This document shows, in pieces, positions 55,526 to 64,000 of a DNA stretch of 64,000 bases. This DNA comes from CAYLYU01 sp964501925 (GTDB lineage: Bacteria; Pseudomonadota; Zetaproteobacteria; Mariprofundales; Mariprofundaceae): contig CAZCTM010000003.1 in assembly GCA_964501925.1 (NCBI GenBank), positions 55,955-119,954 on the forward strand, given 5' to 3'. How positions within the stretch are numbered: the stretch's first letter is position 1; each line of letters starts with the position of its first letter. The position numbers were made by a program, and so were the translations under genes. The notes below the pieces were generated by a model. It was given only the letters and a program-made list of their open reading frames with translations. It was not told the DNA's origin and did no database searches.

Positions 55526-56956
55526 CTAGTCCCTAAGCAGTTCTTTGAGACGCTGGTTGACCAGGCCGGGACTGGCCTGGCCACGGGTGGCTTTCATGAC
55601 CTGACCCACAAAGAAACCGATGAGTTTATCCTTGCCGGCGCGGTATTGCGCTACCTGGGCCGGATGCTCGTCCATCACTTGCCGGATGATGCCATCAATG
55701 GCAGCGGTATCGGTGATCTGCCTGTAGCCTTTCTCTTCGATGATCCTGTCGGCATCCTTTCCCGTTTCGAGCATGGCATCCAGCACATCCTTGGCAATCT
55801 TTCCTGATATCGTGTTGTCGGCTATTCGGTCCAGGAGCCTTGCAAGCGAGCGGGATGATACAGGGCTGCCCGATATCTCGGTGCCATTCTCCTTGAGTCG
55901 TCCCAGGAGCTCATTGGCCACCCAGTTTGCGCATCGTTTGGCATCACTGGGATGGGCGGCAACAACATCCTCAAAATAGGCTGCCAGCTCCCGACTCTGG
56001 GAAAGCACGTCGGCGTCATAGGCGGACAGGCCGTATTCGGTCTCAAATCGTCTGCGCATCTGGCTGGGGAGCTCAGGCATTCCGGCCCGGATGGCGTCCA
56101 CTTCTTTCTGCTGGATGACGAGTGGGGGGAGATCCGGTTCGGGGAAGTAGCGGTAATCATGGGCCTCTTCCTTGCCACGCATGGGTCGTGTCTCACCCCT
56201 GGATGCATCGTACAGGCGTGTTTCCTGGATGACCGTGCCACCATCCTCAATGAGTTCGATCTGCCGGTTGATCTCGTGTTCGATCGCCTGCCTGATAAAC
56301 CGGAAGGAGTTCAGGTTCTTGAGCTCGGTGCGGGTGCCAAACGGCTCACCGGATCGGCGAACGGAGACATTGGCATCACAGCGGAACTGGCCTTTCTCCA
56401 TGTCTGCGTCGGAGACATCGAGAAAACGGACAAGCTGGTGCAGTTGTTTCAGATAGGCAACGGCTTCTTCAGAACTGCGCATGTCCGGTTCGGAGACAAT
56501 CTCCATCAGAGGCACACCGGAACGGTTCAGGTCAATATGGGAGACCCCTTCCAGACCCTCGTGCAGGCTCTTGCCCGCATCCTCCTCCATGTGGATCCGC
56601 GTGATCCCGATCCGCTTTTCACCCCCGGAGGTCGGGATCATGAGATGGCCATGCTCCACAAGTGGCAGTGGGAACTGACTGATCTGATACCCCTTTGGCA
56701 GGTCGGGATAAAAATAGTTCTTCCGGTCAAACCTGGAAATCAGGTTGATGTCGGCATCAATGGCCAGGCCCGTCAGAATGGTCTTGTGGACAGCCTCAAT
56801 GTTAAGTACCGGCAACTGTCCCGGCATACCAAGACAGACGGGACAGGTCTGGGTGTTTGGTTCTGCACCAAACCGGGTTGAGCAACCACAAAACGCCTTG
56901 GTTTTGGTGTTGATCTGGACGTGAACCTCCAGGCCGATGACCGCTTCCCAGCTCAC
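55526..56956 (-). CDS. gatB: Aspartyl/glutamyl-tRNA amidotransferase subunit B
   Basis: GatB binds misacylated Glu- or Asp-tRNA and activates it for transamidation. The 476-residue protein starts [20 protein letters not shown] (near 6-25), has the zinc CGC/CPVC cysteines, GIPL-like [15 protein letters not shown] near 79-93 and the YqeY tail. Start is a GTG (56956), which makes a GTGA overlap with the gatA stop. The gatCAB order is complete here. Confidence 0.97.
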   Translation of the reverse strand: MSWEAVIGLEVHVQINTKTKAFCGCSTRFGAEPNTQTCPVCLGMPGQLPVLNIEAVHKTILTGLAIDADINLISRFDRKNYFYPDLPKGYQISQFPLPLVEHGHLMIPTSGGEKRIGITRIHMEEDAGKSLHEGLEGVSHIDLNRSGVPLMEIVSEPDMRSSEEAVAYLKQLHQLVRFLDVSDADMEKGQFRCDANVSVRRSGEPFGTRTELKNLNSFRFIRQAIEHEINRQIELIEDGGTVIQETRLYDASRGETRPMRGKEEAHDYRYFPEPDLPPLVIQQKEVDAIRAGMPELPSQMRRRFETEYGLSAYDADVLSQSRELAAYFEDVVAAHPSDAKRCANWVANELLGRLKENGTEISGSPVSSRSLARLLDRIADNTISGKIAKDVLDAMLETGKDADRIIEEKGYRQITDTAAIDGIIRQVMDEHPAQVAQYRAGKDKLIGFFVGQVMKATRGQASPGLVNQRLKELLRD

Positions 56957-58425
56957 GGGTTCGTCTCCAGCATATCGGCAGGATGCTGCTCATGCCAGGC
57001 GGTGGCGGACTCGTAGGCGGAGGCTGCTGCCAGGAGCCTGTCCTCTTGCCAGGCTGGCGCGATCCAGTGCAGCCCCACCGGCAGACCGGAGGCGAAACCG
57101 CACGGCTGCGAAAGGCCGGGCAGCCCGGCCAGATTCAGGGCAATGGTGAAGATGTCGGAAAGATACATGGTCAGGGGGTCGTCCGTCTTTTCGCCCAGAC
57201 GAAAGGCCGGCACAGGGCTTGTGGGCGTTGCGATGACATCAACCTTCTCAAAGGCGTCCTCGAAATCCCGCCGAATTAGCGTGCGTACCTGCTGGGCCTT
57301 CTTGTAATAGGCGTCGTAATAACCGCTGGAGAGGGCAAAGGTGCCGGTCAATATGCGCCGCTTGACTTCGGATCCGAACCCTTCGTCCCGGCTGCGCATG
57401 TACATATCCAGAAGATCCCTGGGGTCGGCGCACCTGTAACCGAAACGAACGCCGTCATAGCGGGCCAGGTTTGCTGAGGCCTCGGAGGGAGCAATCACAT
57501 AGTAGCAGGCGACTGCGAACTCGGTGTGAGGCAGGGAAATGTCCACTATCTCAGCACCCAGCGATGCACAGACATCCAGCGCCTCTTCCACAGCGGATGC
57601 AACACCCTGATCCATGCCCGCCACGAAATATTCTTTTGGCTTGCCTATCTTCAGGCCCTTCATGTCCCGTCTGTCACAGGCGCCAAGCCAGTCGACTTGC
57701 GGGGCCTCGGCGACGCTGGTTGCATCCCGGGAATCATGCCCGCAGATCACGGAGGCAACCAGGGCGGCGTCTTTCACGCAGCGTGTCATCGGGCCCGCCT
57801 GGTCCAGTGATGAGGCAAAGGCAATGATCCCGCGCCGGGAGACCCTGCCGTAGGTCGGTTTCATGCCCGTGATGCCACAAAGGGCAGCGGGTTGCCGGAT
57901 GGAGCCGCCGGTGTCGGTGCCAAGTGCCGCGGGGGCGAGGGCTGCGGCCACGGCAGACGCCGATCCCCCGGACGATCCACCGGGGATGCGGGTGATATCC
58001 CAGGGGTTCCGCACGGGGCCGAAAATGGATGTTTCATTGGATGATCCCATGGCGAATTCATCCATGTTCGTTTTTCCCAGGAGTATCGCACCGGCCTCAC
58101 GCAGTCGCGTAATGACATGGGCATCATAGGGGGCGATAAATCCCTTGAGAATTCCGGAGCAGCAACTCGTGGGAGAATCCGTCGTGCAGAAAATATCCTT
58201 GATGGCAATCGGAAGACCTTCCAGTGGCCTTACCCCATGGGTGCGGCGATACGCATCGGAGGCTTCGGCCTGAGCCAGAATACTGTCCTTGTCGCAGTGG
58301 ACAAACGCATTGAGCCGGCCATTGTACCTGTCAATGCGTTCGAGATAGAGCGCGGCAAGATCCCTTGCCGAGATTTCTTCTGCATCCAGTTTTTGTTTGA
58401 GATTCGAAAGGGTGGAGAACGGCAC
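56953..58425 (-). CDS. gatA: Aspartyl/glutamyl-tRNA amidotransferase subunit A
   Basis: The amidase subunit that supplies ammonia from glutamine. The 490-residue amidase-signature protein has the Lys in [10 protein letters not shown] (near 70-79), and [20 protein letters not shown] near 146-165 with the Ser-cisSer pair. [12 protein letters not shown] near 166-177 is typical. Start is a GTG at 58425, sharing a base with the gatC stop (TAGTG). Length is normal. Confidence 0.97.
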   Translation of the reverse strand: MPFSTLSNLKQKLDAEEISARDLAALYLERIDRYNGRLNAFVHCDKDSILAQAEASDAYRRTHGVRPLEGLPIAIKDIFCTTDSPTSCCSGILKGFIAPYDAHVITRLREAGAILLGKTNMDEFAMGSSNETSIFGPVRNPWDITRIPGGSSGGSASAVAAALAPAALGTDTGGSIRQPAALCGITGMKPTYGRVSRRGIIAFASSLDQAGPMTRCVKDAALVASVICGHDSRDATSVAEAPQVDWLGACDRRDMKGLKIGKPKEYFVAGMDQGVASAVEEALDVCASLGAEIVDISLPHTEFAVACYYVIAPSEASANLARYDGVRFGYRCADPRDLLDMYMRSRDEGFGSEVKRRILTGTFALSSGYYDAYYKKAQQVRTLIRRDFEDAFEKVDVIATPTSPVPAFRLGEKTDDPLTMYLSDIFTIALNLAGLPGLSQPCGFASGLPVGLHWIAPAWQEDRLLAAASAYESATAWHEQHPADMLETNP

Positions 58426-58703
58426 TATTCGATCACCTTTGGAACGACATACAGGCCGGACTCGGTTTCGGGGGCCGGGGCCTGCAGGGCGCTTCTGCGG
58501 TTCGTGTTGGTCACCACATCCGTACGCAGAGGCATGGCCGCTTCATGGGGGTGGGCCGTTTCAGCCACACCTTCCGTGTCCACTTCCTGCAATTTATCCA
58601 CATAGCCCAGAATGCTGCTTAACTGTGGCCCAAGCCCTGCCGCTTCTTCGTCTGTCAGTCGAATGCGTGCCAGCAGTGCCACCTTATTGACATCAATTTT
58701 CAT
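58425..58703 (-). CDS. gatC: Aspartyl/glutamyl-tRNA amidotransferase subunit C
   Basis: GatC stabilises GatA in the GatCAB complex. The 92-residue protein begins MKIDVNKVALLARIRLTDEE, then has ILGYVDKLQEVDTEGVAET and a C-terminal tail (SGLYVVPKVIE). ATG at 58703 has GAGAGG upstream. The 201-base gap before it probably holds the gatCAB promoter; no clear -35/-10 was recognised there. Confidence 0.96.
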   Translation of the reverse strand: MKIDVNKVALLARIRLTDEEAAGLGPQLSSILGYVDKLQEVDTEGVAETAHPHEAAMPLRTDVVTNTNRRSALQAPAPETESGLYVVPKVIE

Positions 58704-58904
58704 GAAATCCGCCTCTCGAGTTGGCCGAAGCATAATTGTCTGCTCACATTTTCTCCACCGCGAACACTCTCCGGATGCGTCGTATCCGGGGGATTGATCG
58801 ACAAGGAAAGGGTGGGTCTTCCTTTTATGCCGGAAACTTCCCTTCTGGTTTCATTCGGATTGTTTCTTGCCCGACCGCCTGTTTATCCGGGTCGTTTGCC
58901 CGGC

Positions 58905-59219
58905 TCATGCATCGTCTGAATCAATCACGGACTCATAGGTCTCCAGCCTGTTTGGCTCCAGGTAAATATCCCTCGGAAGGTGTCCCGCCCTTTTGTGCGC
59001 TTCCACGAATGCCTTGCTTCCTGTCCACTTCTCAAAGGCTTCCTTTCCTTCCCAGAAGGTCATGACAATGTGGGGCGCATCCGGGCTGTCGGGCCTTAGA
59101 ATGAGGTTGCGGATAAATCCGGGAGTCTTGTCCACAAGCCCCGCCCGCTGTCTGAAATGTTCCTCAAAGCGGGCCCGGTATTCGGGTCTGACCCGGATAC
59201 GATTCATGGTTACAAACAT
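58905..59219 (-). CDS. ABM-domain protein (haem-degrading/monooxygenase-like)
   Basis: A 104-residue antibiotic-biosynthesis-monooxygenase fold protein similar to HmoA/IsdG. MNRIRVRPEYRARFEEHF near residues 5-22, PGFIRNLILRPDS near 33-45 and FWEGKEAFEKWTGSKAFVEA near 55-74 are the family's alpha-beta motifs. Such proteins may degrade haem or act as small monooxygenases. No operon partner is evident; the next gene is 42 bases upstream. Confidence 0.85.
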   Translation of the reverse strand: MFVTMNRIRVRPEYRARFEEHFRQRAGLVDKTPGFIRNLILRPDSPDAPHIVMTFWEGKEAFEKWTGSKAFVEAHKRAGHLPRDIYLEPNRLETYESVIDSDDA

Positions 59220-59261
59220 GCCTTTTTCACCCCAATGGCTTCCTTGCGGGTTGGCAGCCGG

Positions 59262-59702
59262 TTACGGCGCACGTACGGGAAGCCTCTCCAGGAAATTCAG
59301 ATAACTCTCCGGAAGTCCGTGTTCGCGAGCTCCGGAAAGGATGAGATCCTTGTACCACCCGTAAGGGAGCGGATCGGGTGTAAGCCGGGTGGCGACGTAG
59401 GCCTCTGCCCTTGCTGAAACCGATGCCGGTGAAATCACCTTCAGGGTTTTTCTCTGATACCCGGCCTCGATCCGGTCCAGGATTTCCAGGTCGTTTGCGT
59501 TCAGAGCATAGATAATCCCGTGAACGTTGGCGCCATGCCTTCTGACAATATTGGCCTTGGCGGATCCATCTCTCCCCAGCTTGTTGCACACAAGGATCCA
59601 GTGGGGCAATGTCGCGGGACCGATCACCCTTGCTGAGGGTATGCGTTGCTTCATGCGCGCCGTGCACATATTCGAGCCAAAGGCAAAGTAGAGGATCTTC
59701 AT
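59262..59702 (-). CDS. Gamma-glutamylcyclotransferase-like protein
   Basis: A 146-residue GGCT-family protein. FAFGSNMCTARMKQRIP near residues 6-22 matches the substrate-binding YGSN loop, IYALNANDLEILDRIEAGY near 69-87 carries the catalytic-region Glu, and WYKDLILSGAREHGLP near 116-131 follows. The ATG at 59702 was preferred because the family starts with this loop. It may act on gamma-glutamyl amines or peptides; substrate is uncertain. Confidence 0.87.
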   Translation of the reverse strand: MKILYFAFGSNMCTARMKQRIPSARVIGPATLPHWILVCNKLGRDGSAKANIVRRHGANVHGIIYALNANDLEILDRIEAGYQRKTLKVISPASVSARAEAYVATRLTPDPLPYGWYKDLILSGAREHGLPESYLNFLERLPVRAP

Positions 59703-59726
59703 GGGGTCAACCTGCATGCAGAATAT

Positions 59727-60488
59727 TTAACCTGTTGCTGTGAAATCTGCAACCGGGTCGGGATGCCCACTGGCTTCGTGCTCCAGGATCCATTGACCAA
59801 TGGTACGATACAGTGCCAGATGGTCAAAGGGTGTGCGTTTCCGGAAGGGGTTAAGCCAGAGGTTGAGTCCAATCAGCTCAAAATGGTCGGCTTCAAGGGT
59901 GCCCAGATGTTCGCCCCATATGGCAGACCGGATCGAGACCTGGGAATCGTTTTCTCCTTCCCTTGCCGCAATGATTCGCCATAGGCGGCGAACCAGCCAG
60001 GGTATCTGATCCTCAGGCCTGCAGGCCGAATAGCTCCGGTAAATGACATGGCCGTGATCCGGTGTTTGCCGGTTAAACCTGATCATGGCCGGAATGGTCA
60101 GATCAAGAATGCCTTGTGGCCAGAGCCAGGAAAACCCCCTGGAAAGCATGTAATCCGCGGCGAATGATCCCCTGTGGGGTGAGGAAAGGGTGGTTAAACT
60201 GGTGACCTTTTTGTGGCCTTCCAGATGACGGATAAAATAACGCGCATCGATGCCGCCCATGGAATGGGCAATCAGGTGCAAGGGACCTTCCAGGGGTTCC
60301 AGCTGTTCAGCAAGCTGCCTGCCCCGGAGGGCCAGCCTTCCCCCCCATCTGGTTTTTGCGGCAATCACATCGAACCCCATGTTCTCCAGGAGCGGTCGAA
60401 CATCCCGGAAGTATTCCCACCAGAGCAGGCGTCTGAAACCCAGCCAGCCGTGAATCAGTACCACGGTCGGTTTTCGTTTGCTGTTCAT
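59727..60488 (-). CDS. Lipase-like alpha/beta hydrolase
   Basis: A 253-residue hydrolase of the triacylglycerol-lipase type. VVLIHGWLGFRRLLWWEYF near residues 9-27 is the oxyanion region, LIAHSMGGIDARYF near 72-85 the nucleophile elbow, LSSPHRGS near 99-106, and a late Asp/His pair (FDHLALYRTIG). There is no obvious signal peptide, so it may be cytoplasmic or secreted by another route. It is the first gene of a small leftward group and 30 bases from the purF end. Confidence 0.85.
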   Translation of the reverse strand: MNSKRKPTVVLIHGWLGFRRLLWWEYFRDVRPLLENMGFDVIAAKTRWGGRLALRGRQLAEQLEPLEGPLHLIAHSMGGIDARYFIRHLEGHKKVTSLTTLSSPHRGSFAADYMLSRGFSWLWPQGILDLTIPAMIRFNRQTPDHGHVIYRSYSACRPEDQIPWLVRRLWRIIAAREGENDSQVSIRSAIWGEHLGTLEADHFELIGLNLWLNPFRKRTPFDHLALYRTIGQWILEHEASGHPDPVADFTATG

Positions 60489-60518
60489 GCCCGAAAGAGA
60501 ACGCTCCGAAGGGGCGGA

Positions 60519-61940
60519 TTAATGTCGCCTGCTTGAAAAACGCAATAGTGTCAGTTGGGGTGATTGCGGTTTGTTGATGGAGACGGGATAGTCACCGGAG
60601 AAGCAGGCATCGCAGTGCAGGTTTCGTGGTTTGCCCACCGCCCTGTACATGCCTTCAAAGGAAACAAAGGCCAGTGAATCGGCACCAATGGCCCGGCACA
60701 TCTGATCAATGCTCATCTGGTTGGCCATCAGCTCTTCCGAACGCGGCGTGTCGATCCCGTAGAAGCATGAACACTTTGTGGGGGGGCTGGAGATGCGCAT
60801 GTGGACTTCCTTTGCCCCGGCTCTTCGCACCATTTCGACGATCTTCTGACTGGTGGTGCCCCTGACGATGGAATCATCCACCAGGATCACCCGCTTGCCT
60901 TCAATGAGATCCCTGGTCGCGTTCAGCTTGATGCGCACGCCAAAGTGGCGGATGGCATGTTGGGGCTCAATGAACGTCCGTCCCACGTAATGGTTCCGGA
61001 TCAGACCCATTTGAAACGGGATACCGGATCCTTTCGCATAGCCCATGGCGGGAGGGGTTCCGGAATCGGGTACGGGCACGACGATGTCCGCATCTGCTGG
61101 CGCCTCCCTCGCCAGTTCGACACCGATCTGGTAACGGGCCTGATAGACATTGACACCTTCCAGGGTGGAGTCCGGACGGGCGAAATAGACATATTCGAAG
61201 ACGCAAAATTTTCGTTCCAGCTGACCGAAGGGCTTGTAACTGTGCAAGCCGTCCTGATCGATCACCAGCATTTCACCAGGCTCGACATCACGGATAAACT
61301 TGGCGCCGATCAGGTCAAATGCACATGTTTCCGAGGAAAGGATGTAGGCGCTTCCCAGTCGTCCAAGGACCAGAGGTCTGATGCCATAGGGGTCGCGAAG
61401 ACCGATGAGGCGAGTCTCGGTGAGGACAAGAAGTGAAAAGGCGCCCCGCAGGCGACGGACGGCTTCAACCAGCCGTTCCTCGGTGTTGGTCCCCTTGCTT
61501 TTGGCCACAAGATGGATCAGCACCTCGGTATCCGAGGTGGTCTGGAAAATGGAGCCTTCAAGCTCCAGTTCATGGCGAAGCTCATTGGCATTGACGATGT
61601 TACCGTTGTGGCACATAGAGATACCGCCATGGGCATACTCATAGGTGAATGGCTGGCAGTTCCGGATTTCTGATTCACCTGTCGTGGAATAGCGGACGTG
61701 TCCGATGCTGCTCTTGCCTTTCAGATGGGCGATGTCGTCTTCCTGGAAAACGTCCGCGACCAGCCCCATGCCGCGGTGGGTATTGAAATTGTACCCATCG
61801 GTGGAAACGATACCGGCCGATTCCTGCCCCCGATGCTGCAGGGCATACAGTCCAAGGTAGGTGAGATTTGCTGCCTCGGGGTGATTGAGAACGCCAAAGA
61901 CCCCACATTCTTCCCGAAAATGATCGTCCACTGTTGTCAT
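60519..61940 (-). CDS. purF: Amidophosphoribosyltransferase
   Basis: PurF makes phosphoribosylamine, the first committed purine step. The 473-residue protein has an 11-residue propeptide and the catalytic Cys in ECGVFG (C12). It shows the PRPP motif VILVDDSIVRGTTSQKIVEM near 349-368. The cysteines for a [4Fe-4S] cluster (CAFD near 206, KCSCFYG near 392, CDACFSG) match the Fe-S type of enzyme. It overlaps the cvpA stop by one base. Confidence 0.97.
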   Translation of the reverse strand: MTTVDDHFREECGVFGVLNHPEAANLTYLGLYALQHRGQESAGIVSTDGYNFNTHRGMGLVADVFQEDDIAHLKGKSSIGHVRYSTTGESEIRNCQPFTYEYAHGGISMCHNGNIVNANELRHELELEGSIFQTTSDTEVLIHLVAKSKGTNTEERLVEAVRRLRGAFSLLVLTETRLIGLRDPYGIRPLVLGRLGSAYILSSETCAFDLIGAKFIRDVEPGEMLVIDQDGLHSYKPFGQLERKFCVFEYVYFARPDSTLEGVNVYQARYQIGVELAREAPADADIVVPVPDSGTPPAMGYAKGSGIPFQMGLIRNHYVGRTFIEPQHAIRHFGVRIKLNATRDLIEGKRVILVDDSIVRGTTSQKIVEMVRRAGAKEVHMRISSPPTKCSCFYGIDTPRSEELMANQMSIDQMCRAIGADSLAFVSFEGMYRAVGKPRNLHCDACFSGDYPVSINKPQSPQLTLLRFSSRRH

Positions 61941-62521
61941 CAGATTAACGCCTCCGCGCGTTTCAGAAATTTCGCCTTCTGTTCACCTTCACCCGAGTCC
62001 GGACCCCCATTTTCCGGTGCCGGATGACTGGGGCCCATTTCCTGTCGGGAAAATGGATAACCGGGTGGAATGACGGATCCGATCAGATCGCCCAGCTGGA
62101 TTGCATACGGAGCCAAAAGGCTTTTTTCAAGCCAGGGTCTGTCCGGTTCCGCATAGCTGGTGTAGATAAGAAAGAAAAGCCCGACATAGAGAATGCCTCT
62201 CAGCATGCCGAAGAGCAGTCCAAGCAGGCGATCCGTGGCGGTAAATCCTGCTGGCAGCAGCTTGCGGACCACGACACCTGCCACACCTGAAAGAAACAGG
62301 ACACCGATGAATATCAGCCCAAACCCGGCTATATCACTGATGGTCCGGTTTTGCAGCCAGGGGAGAAGAAATTCACTGGCAGGTCGGGAAAACTGGCTTG
62401 CGATCAGGAAGGCTGCAATCAGTCCGGCCAGTGAAACAAACTCGCGCATGAAGCCACGCCAGAATGCAAAAAGCATGGAAAGGCTGACAACGCCAATCAA
62501 TACATAGTCTAATAGGTTCAA
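61940..62521 (-). CDS. cvpA: CvpA family membrane protein
   Basis: A 193-residue polytopic membrane protein next to purF, as in E. coli. Four predicted spans (near 5-22, 28-48, 63-84, 100-123) and the motif GFMREFVSLAGLIAAFLIAS (near 23-42). CvpA is needed for colicin V production and envelope homeostasis in E. coli; the exact function is unknown. It starts at TTG (62521), which overlaps the radA stop as TTGA. Confidence 0.93.
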   Translation of the reverse strand: MNLLDYVLIGVVSLSMLFAFWRGFMREFVSLAGLIAAFLIASQFSRPASEFLLPWLQNRTISDIAGFGLIFIGVLFLSGVAGVVVRKLLPAGFTATDRLLGLLFGMLRGILYVGLFFLIYTSYAEPDRPWLEKSLLAPYAIQLGDLIGSVIPPGYPFSRQEMGPSHPAPENGGPDSGEGEQKAKFLKRAEALI

Positions 62522-63894
62522 GCCAAGCCCACCTGCGCAGCTTCCATCAAATGCCTTACCGGGATCAATTGCGGCATGGATGCGCGCGGCATTGTAGCAT
62601 GGGCATAAAATTCCTTCACCCTCTGATGATTGGCCCTGGGGAGGATAAGTCGCTCAAAGCCGAGCGTGCCCGCCTCCCTGGCGCGTATTTCCGGCTGATG
62701 GACCGGCCGGATTTCACCGGTCAGTCCAACCTCGCCAAAAACTGCGGTTTTGCCTTGCAGCGGCTTGTCCCTGAAGGCGGAGAGTATGGCCAGAAGTACC
62801 GCCAGATCGGAGGCGGGTTCCATGATTCTTGCCCCGCCGGCCACGTTGACATACACATCCTGATCCGCCAGAGGTGTGGCGAGTCGGCGTTCCAGTACGG
62901 CGGTCAGCATGGTAACCCTGCCCTGATCAAGGCCCACGGCACTTCGCCGTGGACTGGCATACACCGTGGAGGCTACCAGGGCCTGAATCTCCACCAGGAG
63001 CGGGCGTGTTCCTTCCATGCAGGAAAGAACCACGGATCCGGAGACGGTCTCGGCTCGCTCGGATAAAAATAGCCTGGAGACATTTTCAATCCCGATAAGC
63101 CCCTGATCACGCATCTCAAACACACCGATCTCTCCGGCCGGGCCAAAACGGTTCTTGACCGCCCGCAATATCCGGTGCTGGTGTCCTTGCTCTCCTTCGA
63201 AATAAAGTACCGAATCCACCATGTGTTCGAGGACACGCGGACCGGCAATGGCTCCCTGCTTGGTGACATGGCCGACCAGCAAGAGGGCATGACCATGCTG
63301 CTTGGCATTCTGGATCAGGGCCGCGGCACAGTCCCGGACCTGGGATACGGTGCCGGGTGCGGAAGAAAGACGATCCGTGACCATGGTCTGGATGGAATCA
63401 ATCATCACCGTCTGCGGTTTGTACTTCCTTATGGTGGCCAGAATGGCTTCCAGGTTGGTGCTTGTTGCAATATGCACGTTCGGGTGCATGGCATGGATAC
63501 GATCGCCGCGGAGCCTGACCTGCCGAGCCGACTCCTCGCCCGTGAAGTAAAGCACAACGCCATGTTCAGCCAATGTTGAGGCCGCCTGGAGCAGGAGGGT
63601 GGATTTGCCGATTCCGGGATCTCCACCAATCAGCACCGCCGAGCCGCAGACCAGGCCACCGCCGAGAACCCGGTCCAGTTCAGGAATTTCCGTGCCCTGG
63701 CGAATGCGGGTGTCCGTATCAAGCTGGGTGATCGACGTGGCCGTAACGGCATTGCCCTTCGTCCTGGTTGAGATTTCTCCCGGACTTTCGACCTGCTGTT
63801 CACTGATGCTGTTCCACTCACCACAGTCGGGGCAGCGCCCCAGCCATTTTCGATGTTCCGAACCACAGCTCTGGCAGACGTACAAGGTCCTCAT
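62518..63894 (-). CDS. radA: DNA repair protein RadA (Sms)
   Basis: A RecA-like ATPase that helps branch migration in recombination. The 458-residue protein has the zinc finger CQSC/CPDC (C7, C10, C21, C24), Walker A GGDPGIGKSTLLLQ near 89-102, the RadA motif KNRFGPAGEIGVFEM near 247-261, and a Lon-like C-terminal domain (near 300-455). It heads the leftward radA-cvpA-purF operon. The promoter must lie in the 63895-64000 stretch. Confidence 0.96.
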   Translation of the reverse strand: MRTLYVCQSCGSEHRKWLGRCPDCGEWNSISEQQVESPGEISTRTKGNAVTATSITQLDTDTRIRQGTEIPELDRVLGGGLVCGSAVLIGGDPGIGKSTLLLQAASTLAEHGVVLYFTGEESARQVRLRGDRIHAMHPNVHIATSTNLEAILATIRKYKPQTVMIDSIQTMVTDRLSSAPGTVSQVRDCAAALIQNAKQHGHALLLVGHVTKQGAIAGPRVLEHMVDSVLYFEGEQGHQHRILRAVKNRFGPAGEIGVFEMRDQGLIGIENVSRLFLSERAETVSGSVVLSCMEGTRPLLVEIQALVASTVYASPRRSAVGLDQGRVTMLTAVLERRLATPLADQDVYVNVAGGARIMEPASDLAVLLAILSAFRDKPLQGKTAVFGEVGLTGEIRPVHQPEIRAREAGTLGFERLILPRANHQRVKEFYAHATMPRASMPQLIPVRHLMEAAQVGLA

Positions 63895-63958
63895 GGTGCC
63901 ACAGACTAGCCTTGCCGGGCCGTGATTGGCAGAGTCAGTTCAGTTATGTTAGCCCAAA

Positions 63959-64000
63959 ATGAAAACTTCCGCTTTTAGCAAAGTAGAAATTTCCGCTTCA
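63959..64000. repeat. Tandem repeat at right edge, possible insertion-element end
   Basis: Two close copies of a GAAANTTTCCGCTT-type unit lie at 63960-63974 and 63984-64000. Short multiple terminal repeats of this style are seen at the ends of IS21-like elements. The window ends here, so the identity is only suggested. Confidence 0.4.

Noticed and set aside
55952..56881. 309-residue plus ORF opposite gatB
   Set aside because: It is antisense to gatB, which has all its motifs.

Overview
The window is about 64 kb of compact, moderately GC-rich chromosome from a Gram-negative bacterium with a full lipopolysaccharide pathway (Kdo, heptose, lipid A acylation, LPS transport). It also has an mraZ-led cell-division promoter, a bacterial-type proS, the gatCAB amidotransferase and DsbC/TlpA/PCuAC periplasmic proteins. 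This fits Pseudomonadota. The mix is not typical of enterobacteria: kinase-only heptose enzyme, gatCAB, kdsB apart from waaA, many GTG/TTG starts in stop/start overlaps. A deep-branching lineage (zeta- or gamma-like) is possible, but the sequence alone does not settle it.

Layout. 1-453: start of mraZ (minus, cut by the window edge), with a sigma70-like promoter and MraZ boxes. 766-1440: an O-methyltransferase. 1525-6392: an AT-richer two-gene module, an SNF2/RapA-like helicase followed by an Hsp70/actin-fold ATPase, bracketed by 20-bp inverted repeats and probably acquired; this is the best candidate for an undescribed (defence-like) system. 6528-23103: LPS core and lipid A region, almost all minus strand and tightly overlapped (kdsB, rfaE1, methyltransferases, O-antigen ligase, glycosyltransferases, two heptosyltransferases, a lauroyl-transferase-like gene, a Trm112-like gene, lpxK, waaA). 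One lptF/G gene runs the other way. 23341-31771: efp, an unknown gene, a carboxylesterase, mpl, proS, a lytic transglycosylase, rdgB, rph and dsbC. 31898-35503: a macro-domain gene and then an apparent copper/metal envelope operon (His/Cys-rich secreted protein, outer-membrane barrel, small cytochrome c, PCuAC chaperone, TlpA thioredoxin). 35605-40996: ftsY, hemW, rng, maf, a polyprenyl synthase and tRNA-Pro(CGG). 41070-46153: a polymerase/ligase-like membrane protein with a C-terminal TPR-like region, a secreted protein with strong expression signals, and an exported BNR-repeat protein. 46227-53000: a small membrane protein, an Rrf2 regulator, dut, coaBC, bcp, ispH, an esterase and purB. 52878-58703: an AsmA-like protein and gatBAC. 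58905-63894: an ABM protein, a gamma-glutamylcyclotransferase-like protein, a lipase-like hydrolase, purF, cvpA and radA. The right edge carries direct repeats that may be the end of an insertion element.

How the genes work together. The LPS block covers Kdo activation and transfer, heptose phosphorylation and transfer, core glycosylation, lipid A 4'-phosphorylation and secondary acylation, O-antigen ligation and export. The metal operon looks like a delivery route: a chaperone and a thiol reductase to load copper into an oxidase, beside a barrel and a cytochrome. Three extragenic palindromic elements (29513-29640, 48873-48980 and the repeats around 1486/6456) show that small mobile or REP-like sequences are active in this genome.
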